Assembly: GCA_900539525.1 (NCBI GenBank)
Contig: UQCM01000037.1
Location: 1 to 26,702, forward strand
Length of the DNA: 26,702 bases
Reading direction: 5' to 3'
Source of the DNA: an uncultured Blautia sp.
GTDB lineage: Bacteria > Bacillota > Clostridia > Lachnospirales > Lachnospiraceae
The position numbers were made by a program, and so were the translations under genes. How positions within the stretch are numbered: the first letter of the stretch is position 1; the number at the start of each line of letters is the position of its first letter. Under the pieces are notes generated by a model that did no database searches, was not told where the DNA came from, and worked only from the letters and a program-made list of their open reading frames with translations. This document shows positions 19,818 to 26,702 of this stretch, in pieces.

Positions 19818-21689
19818 TTATCTTTTTTCAAGGTATATCAGTAAAACAGATATATCAGCCGGTGATACTCCTGCAATCCTCGATGCCTGACCTATGGATG
19901 CAGGCTCATACAGCTTCAGCTTCTGAACTGCTTCTATGCGCAGACTCCCGATTTCATCATAATTGATATCCTCTGGTATTTTTTTCTTCTCCAGTTTTTT
20001 GAACTGCTCCACCTGTTTTAATTGACGCCTGATGTATCCTTCATATTTAATATTAATATTTATCTGTTCTCTTACGCTTTCCGACAGTTCCGGCCTGTTC
20101 CCGTCAATCGGGGCAAGCATATCATACGTCAGCTCCGGTCTGCGGATCAGTTCCCCAATCGTCGTTCCTGTCTTTAGCGGTGTACTGCCATGTTCCTCCA
20201 GAAAACTTTGTACCATCGCATTTGCACCGATATTTTCATGATCAACGCGCCTGATTTCCTCCTCGATCTGTTTCTTCTTTAAGAGTAATGCCTGATATCG
20301 CATTTCAGAAATCAGCCCTGCCTGATACCCTTTCTCTGTAAGTCTCAGATCCGCATTATCCTGCCTCAGCAAAAGCCTGTATTCCGATCGGGAAGTCATC
20401 ATTCGATATGGCTCATGATTCTCTTTTGTTACAAGATCATCGATCAATACCCCGATATAAGACTCTGAACGGTCCAGGATCATCGGTTCCTTTCCCTTCA
20501 CAGAGAGTGCGGCATTGATACCTGCCACCAGTCCCTGTGCAGCTGCCTCTTCATAACCGGAGCTTCCATTAAACTGCCCGCCGCTGAACAGTCCTCTGAT
20601 TGCCTTAAACTCCAGAGAGGCCTTCAGCTGTCTGGGATTGATACAATCATATTCAATCGCATACGCATTTCTCACGATTCTCGCATTTTCCAGTCCGGGG
20701 ACCGAACGGTACATCTGATATTGCACATCCTCCGGAAGAGAACTGGACATGCCTCCGATATACATTTCATTTGTATGAAGACCCTCCGGCTCGATAAACA
20801 CCTGATGCCTGTTTTTATCAGGAAATTTTACCACTTTATCTTCAATGGAAGGACAGTATCTCGGACCTGTTCCTTCGATCATTCCCGAGAATAGAGGCGA
20901 ACGGTCAAGATTCTCCCTGATGATCTCATGGGTATGTTCATTTGTATATGTCAGCCAGCAGGAAGCCTGATCGATCTGTACGCTCTCGGGATCTGTCAGA
21001 AAGGAAAATGGCACTACTCTCTCATCCCCGTACTGCTCCTCCATTTTTGAAAAATCAATCGAGCGCTTATCGATTCTTGCCGGTGTTCCCGTCTTAAAAC
21101 GCTGCATTTCTATTCCATGTTTTTTCAAAGAGTCCGTTAGATAATTTGCCGCCTGCAGACCATTCGGTCCTGTAGCATTGCTCACATCTCCATAGATGCA
21201 GCGTGCTCTCAGATACGTTCCTGTACACAGTACGCATACCTTACAGTGATAAATGGCGCCGGAATATGTCTTTACTCCCGTAATTCTTCCATCCTCTGCA
21301 AGTATTTCTGTCACCTCTGCCTGACGGATCTGCAGATTGTCTGTATTCTCAAGTACCTCTCTCATACTGCGGCTGTACTCTGCCTTATCCGCCTGGGCAC
21401 GCAGAGAATGTACTGCGGGACCCTTTGATTTATTCAACATTTTTGATTGTATAAATGTCTTATCAATATTGATGCCCATTTCACCACCAAGGGCATCAAT
21501 TTCTCTTACCAGATGGCCTTTCGAACTTCCTCCAATATTAGGATTGCAGGGCATCATAGCGATACTGTCCACATTTACCGTAAAAATAATCGTCGAAAGC
21601 CCCATTCTGGCACATGCCAGTGCCGCTTCACAGCCTGCATGTCCGGCTCCTACTACGACTGCATCCACCTGCTCTTCCAGTACTTTCAT
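19818..21689 (-). CDS. mnmG: tRNA uridine-5-carboxymethylaminomethyl modification enzyme MnmG (GidA)
   Basis: A 623-aa FAD protein that with MnmE forms cmnm5 at the wobble uridine of several tRNAs. The FAD motif VVVGAGHAGCEAALACARMG is at residues 11-30, with the family signatures PCNPNIGGSSKGHLVREIDA and LKTGTPARID-like QRFKTGTPARIDKRSID further on, and GGQFNGSSGYEEAAAQGLVA later. The C-terminal helices (EGYIRRQLKQVEQFKKLEKK) bind MnmE. The start at 21689 follows aaaggaagaaa and lies 11 bp after the mnmE stop; the 21716 codon would lie within mnmE. It is co-transcribed with mnmE. Confidence 0.97.
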   Translation of the reverse strand: MKVLEEQVDAVVVGAGHAGCEAALACARMGLSTIIFTVNVDSIAMMPCNPNIGGSSKGHLVREIDALGGEMGINIDKTFIQSKMLNKSKGPAVHSLRAQADKAEYSRSMREVLENTDNLQIRQAEVTEILAEDGRITGVKTYSGAIYHCKVCVLCTGTYLRARCIYGDVSNATGPNGLQAANYLTDSLKKHGIEMQRFKTGTPARIDKRSIDFSKMEEQYGDERVVPFSFLTDPESVQIDQASCWLTYTNEHTHEIIRENLDRSPLFSGMIEGTGPRYCPSIEDKVVKFPDKNRHQVFIEPEGLHTNEMYIGGMSSSLPEDVQYQMYRSVPGLENARIVRNAYAIEYDCINPRQLKASLEFKAIRGLFSGGQFNGSSGYEEAAAQGLVAGINAALSVKGKEPMILDRSESYIGVLIDDLVTKENHEPYRMMTSRSEYRLLLRQDNADLRLTEKGYQAGLISEMRYQALLLKKKQIEEEIRRVDHENIGANAMVQSFLEEHGSTPLKTGTTIGELIRRPELTYDMLAPIDGNRPELSESVREQININIKYEGYIRRQLKQVEQFKKLEKKKIPEDINYDEIGSLRIEAVQKLKLYEPASIGQASRIAGVSPADISVLLIYLEKR

Positions 21690-21700
21690 TTTCTTCCTTT

Positions 21701-23080
21701 CTATTTTCCCATACAAAATCTTCCAAAGATTTCATTTACAAGATCTTCTCCCACTGCTTCTCCGATAATCCTTCCAAGAGCCTCATACGCCGCCATCAGA
21801 TCAATGGAGTAAAAATCCTCCGGCATCTGCATTTCTATACTGCTTTCCACCTGTTTTAAGCTGTCGAGTGCCTCCATCAATGCCGCTTTGTGACGCATAT
21901 TCGTGATATACACCTCATCATTAAAGGATAATCTTCCCTCAAAAAACATCTGTTTTAAGGCATCCTCCAGTAATTCGATGCCTTTCTTTTCTTTTGCTGA
22001 CACAGAAATCACTCTTTTTCCAGGCAGTCTCTTTTCCATCATTTCTTTCGATGTTACCGTTTCAAGATCTGACTTATTCAACAGGACGATTGCCTTCTTA
22101 TCCTGAAGTAAACGGATGATTTCCTCATCATTCTCATCAAGCTTTGTGGATACATCAGCCACATAAATGATCAGATCCGCATCCTTTGCGTACTCTCTTG
22201 CCCTGTCTACCCCTATTTTCTCTACTATATCATCCGTATTCCTGATTCCTGCCGTATCCACAATACTTAAGGTAATTCCATGGATATTCACAGATTCCTG
22301 AAGAATATCTCTTGTCGTACCGGCAATATCCGTGACAATTGCTCTCTCTTCTCCCAAAATCAGATTCAGAAGAGAGGATTTTCCCGCATTTGGCTTTCCA
22401 ACGATCACCGTCTGGATTCCTTCTGTCATGACTCTTCCATTTTCAGAGGAAGTAATCAGCTTTTCTATCCTGGTTATCCACCCCTCATTTTCTTTCTGAA
22501 GTCTTTCAGGATAATCATCAAGACTGATATGCTCCGGATCATCCAGAGCCGATTCTATAAACGCAATCTGATAAAGAATTTTTTTTCTCAGTTCCTCTAT
22601 TACCCTGTAAACATTTCCTTTCAGCTGTGAGATTGAGCTTTTCAAGGCATATTCATTCTTTGCATGAATGACATCTATCACAGCTTCCGCCTGCGAAAGA
22701 TCGATTCTGCCATTCAGAAAGGCCCTTTTTGTAAATTCTCCCGGTTCTGCAGGCCGCGCTCCATTTTTTATCACCGTCTCCAGAATCCTTCTCATTGCCA
22801 CGATTCCTCCATGGCAGTTTATCTCAATGGTATCCTCTGCTGTAAAGCTCCTTGGTGCTCTCATCAGCATCATCAGAACCTCATCCACCACTTCATCTCC
22901 ATCATAAATATAACCATAATGGATGGTATGCGTAGGCTGGTCTGAAAGCCTTTTTTTACCTCCCTTTGAACGGTAAATCCTGTCGGCAACGGCAAAGGCA
23001 TCTTCACCGCTGATGCGGATGATTCCGATTCCCGCATCATTCATAGCAGTAGAAATCGCAGCAATTGTTTCACTTTTCAT
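21701..23080 (-). CDS. mnmE: tRNA modification GTPase MnmE (TrmE)
   Basis: A 459-aa GTPase. The N-terminal folate-binding domain (about 1-118) has GIGIIRISG and the FTKRAFLNGRIDL segment. The G domain inserted in the helical region shows GKPNAGKS at 228-235, AGTTRD at about 254-259, DTAG at 275-278 and NKSD at about 337-340. The protein ends in CMGK, with the conserved catalytic-site Cys at 456. Length is normal. The start follows ggagag by about 6 nt. A terminator and MITE-derived DNA separate it from jag upstream, so it probably has its own promoter, though none is evident. Confidence 0.97.
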   Translation of the reverse strand: MKSETIAAISTAMNDAGIGIIRISGEDAFAVADRIYRSKGGKKRLSDQPTHTIHYGYIYDGDEVVDEVLMMLMRAPRSFTAEDTIEINCHGGIVAMRRILETVIKNGARPAEPGEFTKRAFLNGRIDLSQAEAVIDVIHAKNEYALKSSISQLKGNVYRVIEELRKKILYQIAFIESALDDPEHISLDDYPERLQKENEGWITRIEKLITSSENGRVMTEGIQTVIVGKPNAGKSSLLNLILGEERAIVTDIAGTTRDILQESVNIHGITLSIVDTAGIRNTDDIVEKIGVDRAREYAKDADLIIYVADVSTKLDENDEEIIRLLQDKKAIVLLNKSDLETVTSKEMMEKRLPGKRVISVSAKEKKGIELLEDALKQMFFEGRLSFNDEVYITNMRHKAALMEALDSLKQVESSIEMQMPEDFYSIDLMAAYEALGRIIGEAVGEDLVNEIFGRFCMGK

Positions 23081-23098
23081 AGAAACTCTCCATTTCCT

Positions 23099-23175
23099 GT
23101 AACTGTTCAGAACTATGCATAAGCAAGAGGAAATCCTCTAAGAGGCGGTTTTGCAAATGAATTCTGAATCGTTAC
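23099..23175. mobile_element. MITE family 1, copy d (internally deleted)
   Basis: A 77-bp unit bounded by gtaactgttcagaact (23099-23114) and aattctgaatcgttac (23160-23175), the family ends with mismatches. It retains only the aagcaagaggaaa and ctaagaggcggttttgcaaatg parts. No duplication is visible. A lone family end, tctgaacagtta (23283-23294), lies just before the jag stop, so the whole 23099-23294 gap may be built from nested copies. Confidence 0.65.
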
Positions 23176-23189
23176 GAATTTGCCGGGAA

Positions 23190-23225
23190 GAGTAAAAGAG
23201 GATGTTACCTCCGCAGCATCCTCTT
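23190..23225 (-). terminator. Terminator after jag
   Basis: On the minus strand aagaggatg (complement of 23217-23225) pairs with catcctctt (complement of 23196-23204) and is followed by TTACTCTT. It lies about 70 bp beyond the jag stop and ends the rpmH-jag transcript. Confidence 0.75.
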
Positions 23226-23294
23226 CTCTTCTTTCAGATCATACAACTGTTCCCTACAGCGGGCCGCAAACCCTACTGATGCTCTGAACAGTTA

Positions 23295-24242
23295 TTATCC
23301 CTTTTTTAATGTAACAACAACTTTACGATACGGCTCTTCACCTTCACTGTGAGTACTTACGTAAGGATTATTCTGAAGAGCAGAATGAATAATTCTTCTC
23401 TCATATGGATTCATAGGCTCTAAAAATACCGTCTTTTTCGTTCTTCTTACTTTCGAAGCAACATTTCTGGCCAGATTTTCCAGGGTTTCTTTCCTTCTTC
23501 TACGATAATCCTCTGTATCAACCTTTACTCTGATATAAGCATAATTTCCCTTATTTGCCACAAGGCTTGTCAGATACTGAATGGAATCGAGCGTCTGCCC
23601 TCTCTTTCCTATCAGAATACCCATTTCTGATCCGGACAGCTCTATATTGAGATTATCATCATCTTCAAAAACAGCTTTTACACTAACCTCAATTCCCATT
23701 GCCTGAAACATATCCTCAAGGAATTTTCCTGTTCTGCTAATGACCTCCTCCTTATCGGCCAGAGGTTTCCTGACAGGCTCTTTCACCGGCTCTTTTTCCT
23801 TCACCGTTTCCAGAGGTTTCACCGGTTCCACGGTTTCTTTCACCGGACTCTTGATTTCTTCCTTTGCGGCACGATTTGCTGCATCCGGTTGTTTTACAGG
23901 CTTGGACTGTTTCTGTCTGGTCTCTTTCTGCTTCGTCTCTTTCTGTTTCGTTTCTTTCTGTTTTGTTTCTTTCTGTCTGACTTCTCTCTGTTTCGTCTCT
24001 TTTTCTTTCTTTTCAACCGTCCGGATCGAATCATTTTTAAGCTCTTCAAATTCCTTATCAATACTTGATTCTTCTTTTTTTCTCGCCTCGATAACAGCCG
24101 GCTTACTTCCTATTCCGAAAAAACCCGTACTCCCTTTTTCAATAACGTGATATTCAATATTATCACTGCTGGTTTCTAACTGGATACTTGCTTCTGTAAG
24201 CGCTTCCTCCACTGTTTTTGCTTTAACCCTGATAAAATCCAT
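23295..24242 (-). CDS. jag: Jag/KhpB RNA-binding protein
   Basis: A 315-aa protein. The Jag-N domain is at residues 1-52 (FIRVKAKTVEEALTEAS, then VIEKGSTGFFGIGSKPAVIE). A long Lys/Glu/Gln linker follows with six five-residue repeats of the KETKQ type at 81-110. The KH domain is at about 175-250 (MGILIGKRGQTLDSIQYLTS) and the R3H domain at the end (LEPMNPYERRIIHSALQNNP, then RKVVVTLKKG). It binds RNA and, in Firmicutes, influences cell elongation together with KhpA and the YidC region. The gaggg ribosome site is close to ATG, and yidC ends 12 bp upstream. Confidence 0.95.
   Translation of the reverse strand: MDFIRVKAKTVEEALTEASIQLETSSDNIEYHVIEKGSTGFFGIGSKPAVIEARKKEESSIDKEFEELKNDSIRTVEKKEKETKQREVRQKETKQKETKQKETKQKETRQKQSKPVKQPDAANRAAKEEIKSPVKETVEPVKPLETVKEKEPVKEPVRKPLADKEEVISRTGKFLEDMFQAMGIEVSVKAVFEDDDNLNIELSGSEMGILIGKRGQTLDSIQYLTSLVANKGNYAYIRVKVDTEDYRRRRKETLENLARNVASKVRRTKKTVFLEPMNPYERRIIHSALQNNPYVSTHSEGEEPYRKVVVTLKKG
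23913..24002. repeat. Tandem 15-bp repeat in the jag linker
   Basis: Six consecutive 15-bp units encode KETKQ, REVRQ, KETKQ, KETKQ, KETKQ, KETRQ (residues 81-110 of Jag). The frame is kept because the unit is a multiple of 3, so copy number can change without a frameshift. Confidence 0.85.
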
Positions 24243-24254
24243 AGTGAAACCCTC

Positions 24255-25529
24255 CTATTTCCTTTTATTTTTCTCATTAAACTGCTCAACCATCCGGGCT
24301 TTTGCAGCAATACTTCCGGGCTTTGCCTCTGAATGAGCTTTATAGTACTCTGTTGAATTCTCTATCTGTTTTTTCTTCTCTTCCTCTGTCATCGGCTTCT
24401 TTGCAGAAGAATGGCTGATATTTCTGTTTGCCGTCTTCGCCTTGTTTGTCTCCTTTTTCGGAGGAAGTCCCATCTTCTCACGCTTTTTGTTTTCTTTGTC
24501 CAGATTCTTCTGAATCAGTGCATCCAGATCCATATGGTCAATATGTCTGTTTATCATGACCTGCTGAATACTTCTGACTACCGCACCGGCGATCCAGTAA
24601 ATACCCATACCTACAGGAAGTGTAAAACAGAAGAATACGGACATTAACGGCATAATGTTATTCATCATCTTCATGGATGCTGCCATACTTCCCTCTTCTG
24701 ATGAGGTATTTGACTCTGCAGTAGGCATCAGCTTCATATTCAGCCATTGTGTCAGACCAGCCAGTGCCGGAATGGCCAGCGCACTGATCAGAATCAGTAT
24801 GGAAAAGTTGCCCGGTGAAAATACTTCCTTCATCATGGAAGCCGGTGAATTTGCAATATTAATTCCCAGGAAATAATTCATATGGTCAGCAGCCTGCTGG
24901 GTGCTTGTCACCAGATCCGAAACTCCTGAAAAAATGGAATTTGAAGCCATTTCGCTCCAGTTTGCCGGTTTGAATTTATAAAGACAGTCAATGATCGTAT
25001 CTGCTGTATATCCAAGCTTTTCGAAATTCACATTATTGGAGGATGCAAATTTCGCCATGTACTCCTGACTTCCCGGAATTGTTAAAATCTTCTCTGCCAG
25101 AGGCATAAATGCATTTTTTACACCGCCTACATAGGCCGGAATATTCCAGATCACACGGTAGAGTGCGAACAGGATAGGCATCTGGATCAGCAGCTGCAGG
25201 CAGCTTCCCATCGGGGAAACACCATATTTCGCATAGACTTCCTTCGTCTCTTCATTCATTTTCATCATGGAAGCCTGATCCTGCTTGTTTTTATACTTCT
25301 TCTGAATCGCCTGAAGCTCAGGATTCATTTTTGCCGAAAGCTTTGAAAATTTCTGCTGTTTGATCGTAAGAGGCATCAGCAGCAGATAAATAATGATTGT
25401 AAATAAAATGATACAAAGACCGATATTAGGCAGGGACAGCATACTGCAGAAACTGAAAATTGCATTCATAATGTATCCGAGAATATTTGCAATCGGTCCC
25501 AGAAATCCTCCACTTTTTGTTAATAACAT
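24255..25529 (-). CDS. yidC: Membrane protein insertase YidC/OxaA
   Basis: A 424-aa member of the YidC/Oxa1/Alb3 family that inserts proteins into the membrane. Membrane segments are seen near residues 10-32, 36-58, 108-128, 225-250 and 290-325. The conserved Arg in the first cytosolic hairpin region and the LQLLIQMPILFALYRVIWNI segment are present. The C-terminal tail (about 340-424) is long and strongly basic (NKRKREKMGLPPKK..., ending NEKNKRK), which helps bind ribosomes in Gram-positive YidC. No cleaved signal is clear. The aggagg ribosome site is good. jag follows 12 bp downstream. Confidence 0.96.
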   Translation of the reverse strand: MLLTKSGGFLGPIANILGYIMNAIFSFCSMLSLPNIGLCIILFTIIIYLLLMPLTIKQQKFSKLSAKMNPELQAIQKKYKNKQDQASMMKMNEETKEVYAKYGVSPMGSCLQLLIQMPILFALYRVIWNIPAYVGGVKNAFMPLAEKILTIPGSQEYMAKFASSNNVNFEKLGYTADTIIDCLYKFKPANWSEMASNSIFSGVSDLVTSTQQAADHMNYFLGINIANSPASMMKEVFSPGNFSILILISALAIPALAGLTQWLNMKLMPTAESNTSSEEGSMAASMKMMNNIMPLMSVFFCFTLPVGMGIYWIAGAVVRSIQQVMINRHIDHMDLDALIQKNLDKENKKREKMGLPPKKETNKAKTANRNISHSSAKKPMTEEEKKKQIENSTEYYKAHSEAKPGSIAAKARMVEQFNEKNKRK

Positions 25530-25551
25530 ATCTTTCCTCCTAAATCTGAAC

Positions 25552-25706
25552 GTTACTGTTCACTCCGTGACCAGTAACACGCTTCGCGACGCACAGATAT
25601 GATGCATTCTGCATCATATCGCGCTACTACTCTCGGATTTTCTGTGACTTTCGCTACGCTACAATCACAGAAAACACCTCGAACTGGCAGACGTGTGAAC
25701 TGTAAC
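25552..25706. mobile_element. MITE family 2, copy b
   Basis: A 155-bp unit with ends gttactgttcac (25552-25563) and gtgaactgtaac (25695-25706), inverted with one mismatch. It shares its layout with copy a at 17217-17369. The middle is rich in hairpins, for example gatatgatgca/tgcatcatatc. Flanking atctgaac and acttgaac agree at 6 of 8 bases. It separates yidD from yidC. No ORF. Confidence 0.75.
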
Positions 25707-25723
25707 ACTTGAACGCTCATTCC

Positions 25724-25933
25724 CTACGGAACCGGATCATAACCACCCTTTGAGAAAGGGTTACATCTTAATATTCTCCAGCACGTCAGAATCCCGCCCT
25801 TTAATGCGCCATACTTTTCAATTGCCTCCAGGCCATACTGGGAGCATGTAGGGAAATAGGGGCACTTCGTCCCCTTCATTGGTGAGATATACTTTCTATA
25901 AAATTTAATCATCGCGATTAATATTTTTTTCAT
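25724..25933 (-). CDS. yidD: Membrane protein insertion efficiency factor YidD
   Basis: A 69-aa protein with the full YidD signature: IKFYRKYISPMKGTKCPYFP, TCSQYGLEAIEKYG, GGILTCWRILRCNPFSKGG and YDP at the end. It is a small membrane-associated protein that helps YidC-dependent insertion. The start at 25933 (MKKILIAMIKFY) follows aggaagag and lies 29 bp inside the end of rnpA; longer in-frame starts would overlap rnpA further and lack a ribosome site. Normally yidC follows at once; here a MITE lies between. Confidence 0.95.
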   Translation of the reverse strand: MKKILIAMIKFYRKYISPMKGTKCPYFPTCSQYGLEAIEKYGALKGGILTCWRILRCNPFSKGGYDPVP

Positions 25934-26291
25934 CTCTTCCTGTCTCTTCTTTCCTGTCTGACCGGACCCTCTGAAGCTTTGCCACATGAAGAAGAGCATT
26001 CTCTATCTCATGAAAGCTGCACTCCTTTGCCTGCGGCCTTGCAATCACCACAAAGTCATATCCTTTTCGAAACTTTTCTTCATTTAACCGGTAGCTTTCT
26101 CGAATCAACCTGGTAAGATGATGTCTTACTACGCTGTTTCCTACCTTTTTGCTGACAGAAATTCCCAACCGGTTTCTCTCTGAATCATTTTTCCACAGGT
26201 ACATCACCAGAAATTTATTCGCCTGCGACTTTCCCTTCCGATATACATTTTGAAAATCTTTGTTCTTTTTTAATGATTCCGAAAATATCAT
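25905..26291 (-). CDS. rnpA: Ribonuclease P protein component
   Basis: A 128-aa basic protein that assists RNase P RNA in tRNA 5' maturation. FSESLKKNKDFQNVYRKGKS at the start, NRLGISVSKKVGNSVVRHHL and TRLIRESYR (the RNR-type motif region) and YDFVVIARPQA are family hallmarks. The start at 26291 follows aaaggtgg; the frame upstream to 26327 is not needed. The C-terminal tail past about residue 110 is charged and overlaps yidD. It is 45 bp after rpmH and in the same operon. Confidence 0.95.
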   Translation of the reverse strand: MIFSESLKKNKDFQNVYRKGKSQANKFLVMYLWKNDSERNRLGISVSKKVGNSVVRHHLTRLIRESYRLNEEKFRKGYDFVVIARPQAKECSFHEIENALLHVAKLQRVRSDRKEETGRDEKNINRDD

Positions 26292-26336
26292 TCTGCCACC
26301 TTTTAATAATAGAAGAAAAGGCCACAAAACTGCGGC

Positions 26337-26471
26337 CTATGCTGATAACTGTTTTCTTCCTTTTGCCCTTCTCGCTGCGAGAACTTTTCTTCCGCCTGCT
26401 GTGCTCATTCTGGCTCTGAATCCATGAACCTTAGATCTGGATCTTTTCTTCGGTTGGAATGTCATTTTCAT
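26337..26471 (-). CDS. rpmH: 50S ribosomal protein L34
   Basis: A 44-aa very basic protein: MKMTFQPKKRSRSKVHGFRA followed by RMSTAGGRKVLAARRAKGRK and QLSA. This is the standard L34 sequence and length. The aggaggtg ribosome site lies about 9 nt before ATG. It heads the rpmH-rnpA-yidD-yidC-jag cluster next to the replication origin. Confidence 0.98.
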   Translation of the reverse strand: MKMTFQPKKRSRSKVHGFRARMSTAGGRKVLAARRAKGRKQLSA

Positions 26472-26589
26472 ATTTACCGGCACCTCCTTTATCTAACCAA
26501 ATAATATCCGCATTCCTGCGCGCATGCTCCGGCGCCATCGCTTATATCGTTGGTAACTTATTTTCGTCATGTCAAAAAACATCATTTCA

Positions 26590-26618
26590 ATTATATTCAT
26601 AAAACCCTCTCACGTCAA
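26590..26618 (-). promoter_or_regulatory. Promoter of the rpmH operon
   Basis: On the minus strand TTGACG (complement of 26613-26618) and TATAAT (complement of 26590-26595) are separated by exactly 17 bp, about 120 bp upstream of rpmH. Confidence 0.75.
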
Positions 26619-26654
26619 GAGATTCCTTTATTTTTTTATAAATCTATATAATGA

Positions 26655-26702
26655 TGCCAGGGTCAAAAGGTCATGATTTTCATGCTTGCATGAAAAATCA
26701 TG
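26655..26702. repeat. Short palindromic repeat family 3, copy b (cut by window end)
   Basis: Starts TGCCAGGGTCA (26655-26665) and continues with aaaggtcatgatttt and atgcttgcatg, matching the complement of the unit at 18712-18780. Its other end lies beyond the window. Confidence 0.7.

Noticed and set aside
23913..24002. CRISPR-like array of short repeats
   Set aside because: The repeats are contiguous 15-bp coding units without spacers, in frame in jag.
26472..26702. oriC or DnaA boxes upstream of rpmH
   Set aside because: No TTATCCACA-like box was found here; only the rpmH promoter and a family 3 repeat are visible. oriC probably lies further right.

Overview
The window looks like the region beside the replication origin of a Lachnospiraceae (Clostridia) chromosome that has taken up accessory DNA. 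On the minus strand, 12258-26471 carries the conserved origin-proximal set rpmH-rnpA-yidD-yidC-jag, mnmE-mnmG-rsmG, parA(soj)-parB(spo0J)-DUF4446 and serS-DUF3881, with three parS sites next to parA. The clostridial rather than bacillar form of jag, the DUF4446 and DUF3881 proteins, AGGAGG ribosome sites and a moderate-to-low GC content all fit a gut Lachnospiraceae. dnaA and oriC probably lie just past the right edge.

Region by region: (1) 1-4770 is the right part of a GC-richer mobile element. It begins with the last 18 codons of a tet(O)/tet(32)-type ribosomal-protection gene, then tet(40) with its own promoter and a 22-codon leader ORF, a decapitated relaxase gene, a TnpW-like gene and a TnpX-like large serine recombinase. 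The element sits inside a YaiI/YqxD (UPF0178) gene and leaves only about 38 codons of it. (2) 4771-6334 holds the UPF0178 remnant, an MmcQ/YjbR protein, a lipoprotein and an XRE regulator. (3) 6506-11243 is a plasmid- or ICE-like maintenance operon on the minus strand: parB-like, parA, parB-like, a RepA_N N-domain protein, full RepA_N, a small membrane protein and an unknown protein. RepA carries 23-bp iterons inside its coding sequence, so a replication origin is probably located there. (4) 11244-12257 is non-coding. It has a leader terminator, eight AGCTAA/TTAGCT motifs (candidate centromere or operator), an intact tRNA-Arg(CCT) and a second copy of the 5' half of that tRNA 270 bp away. (5) 12258-26471 is the core chromosome block.

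The intergenic gaps of the core block hold three families of short palindromic MITE-like elements. One copy has perfect 16-bp terminal inverted repeats and a perfect 8-bp target duplication, and lies between the promoter and start codon of the only plus-strand gene there, an alpha/beta-hydrolase-like protein. Two others crowd the parS cluster.

The most noteworthy feature is that two partition systems lie within 10 kb: the chromosomal ParABS with canonical parS, and a plasmid-type ParB-ParA-ParB/RepA_N system with a different, previously unassigned, candidate DNA site. No CRISPR array or rRNA was seen.
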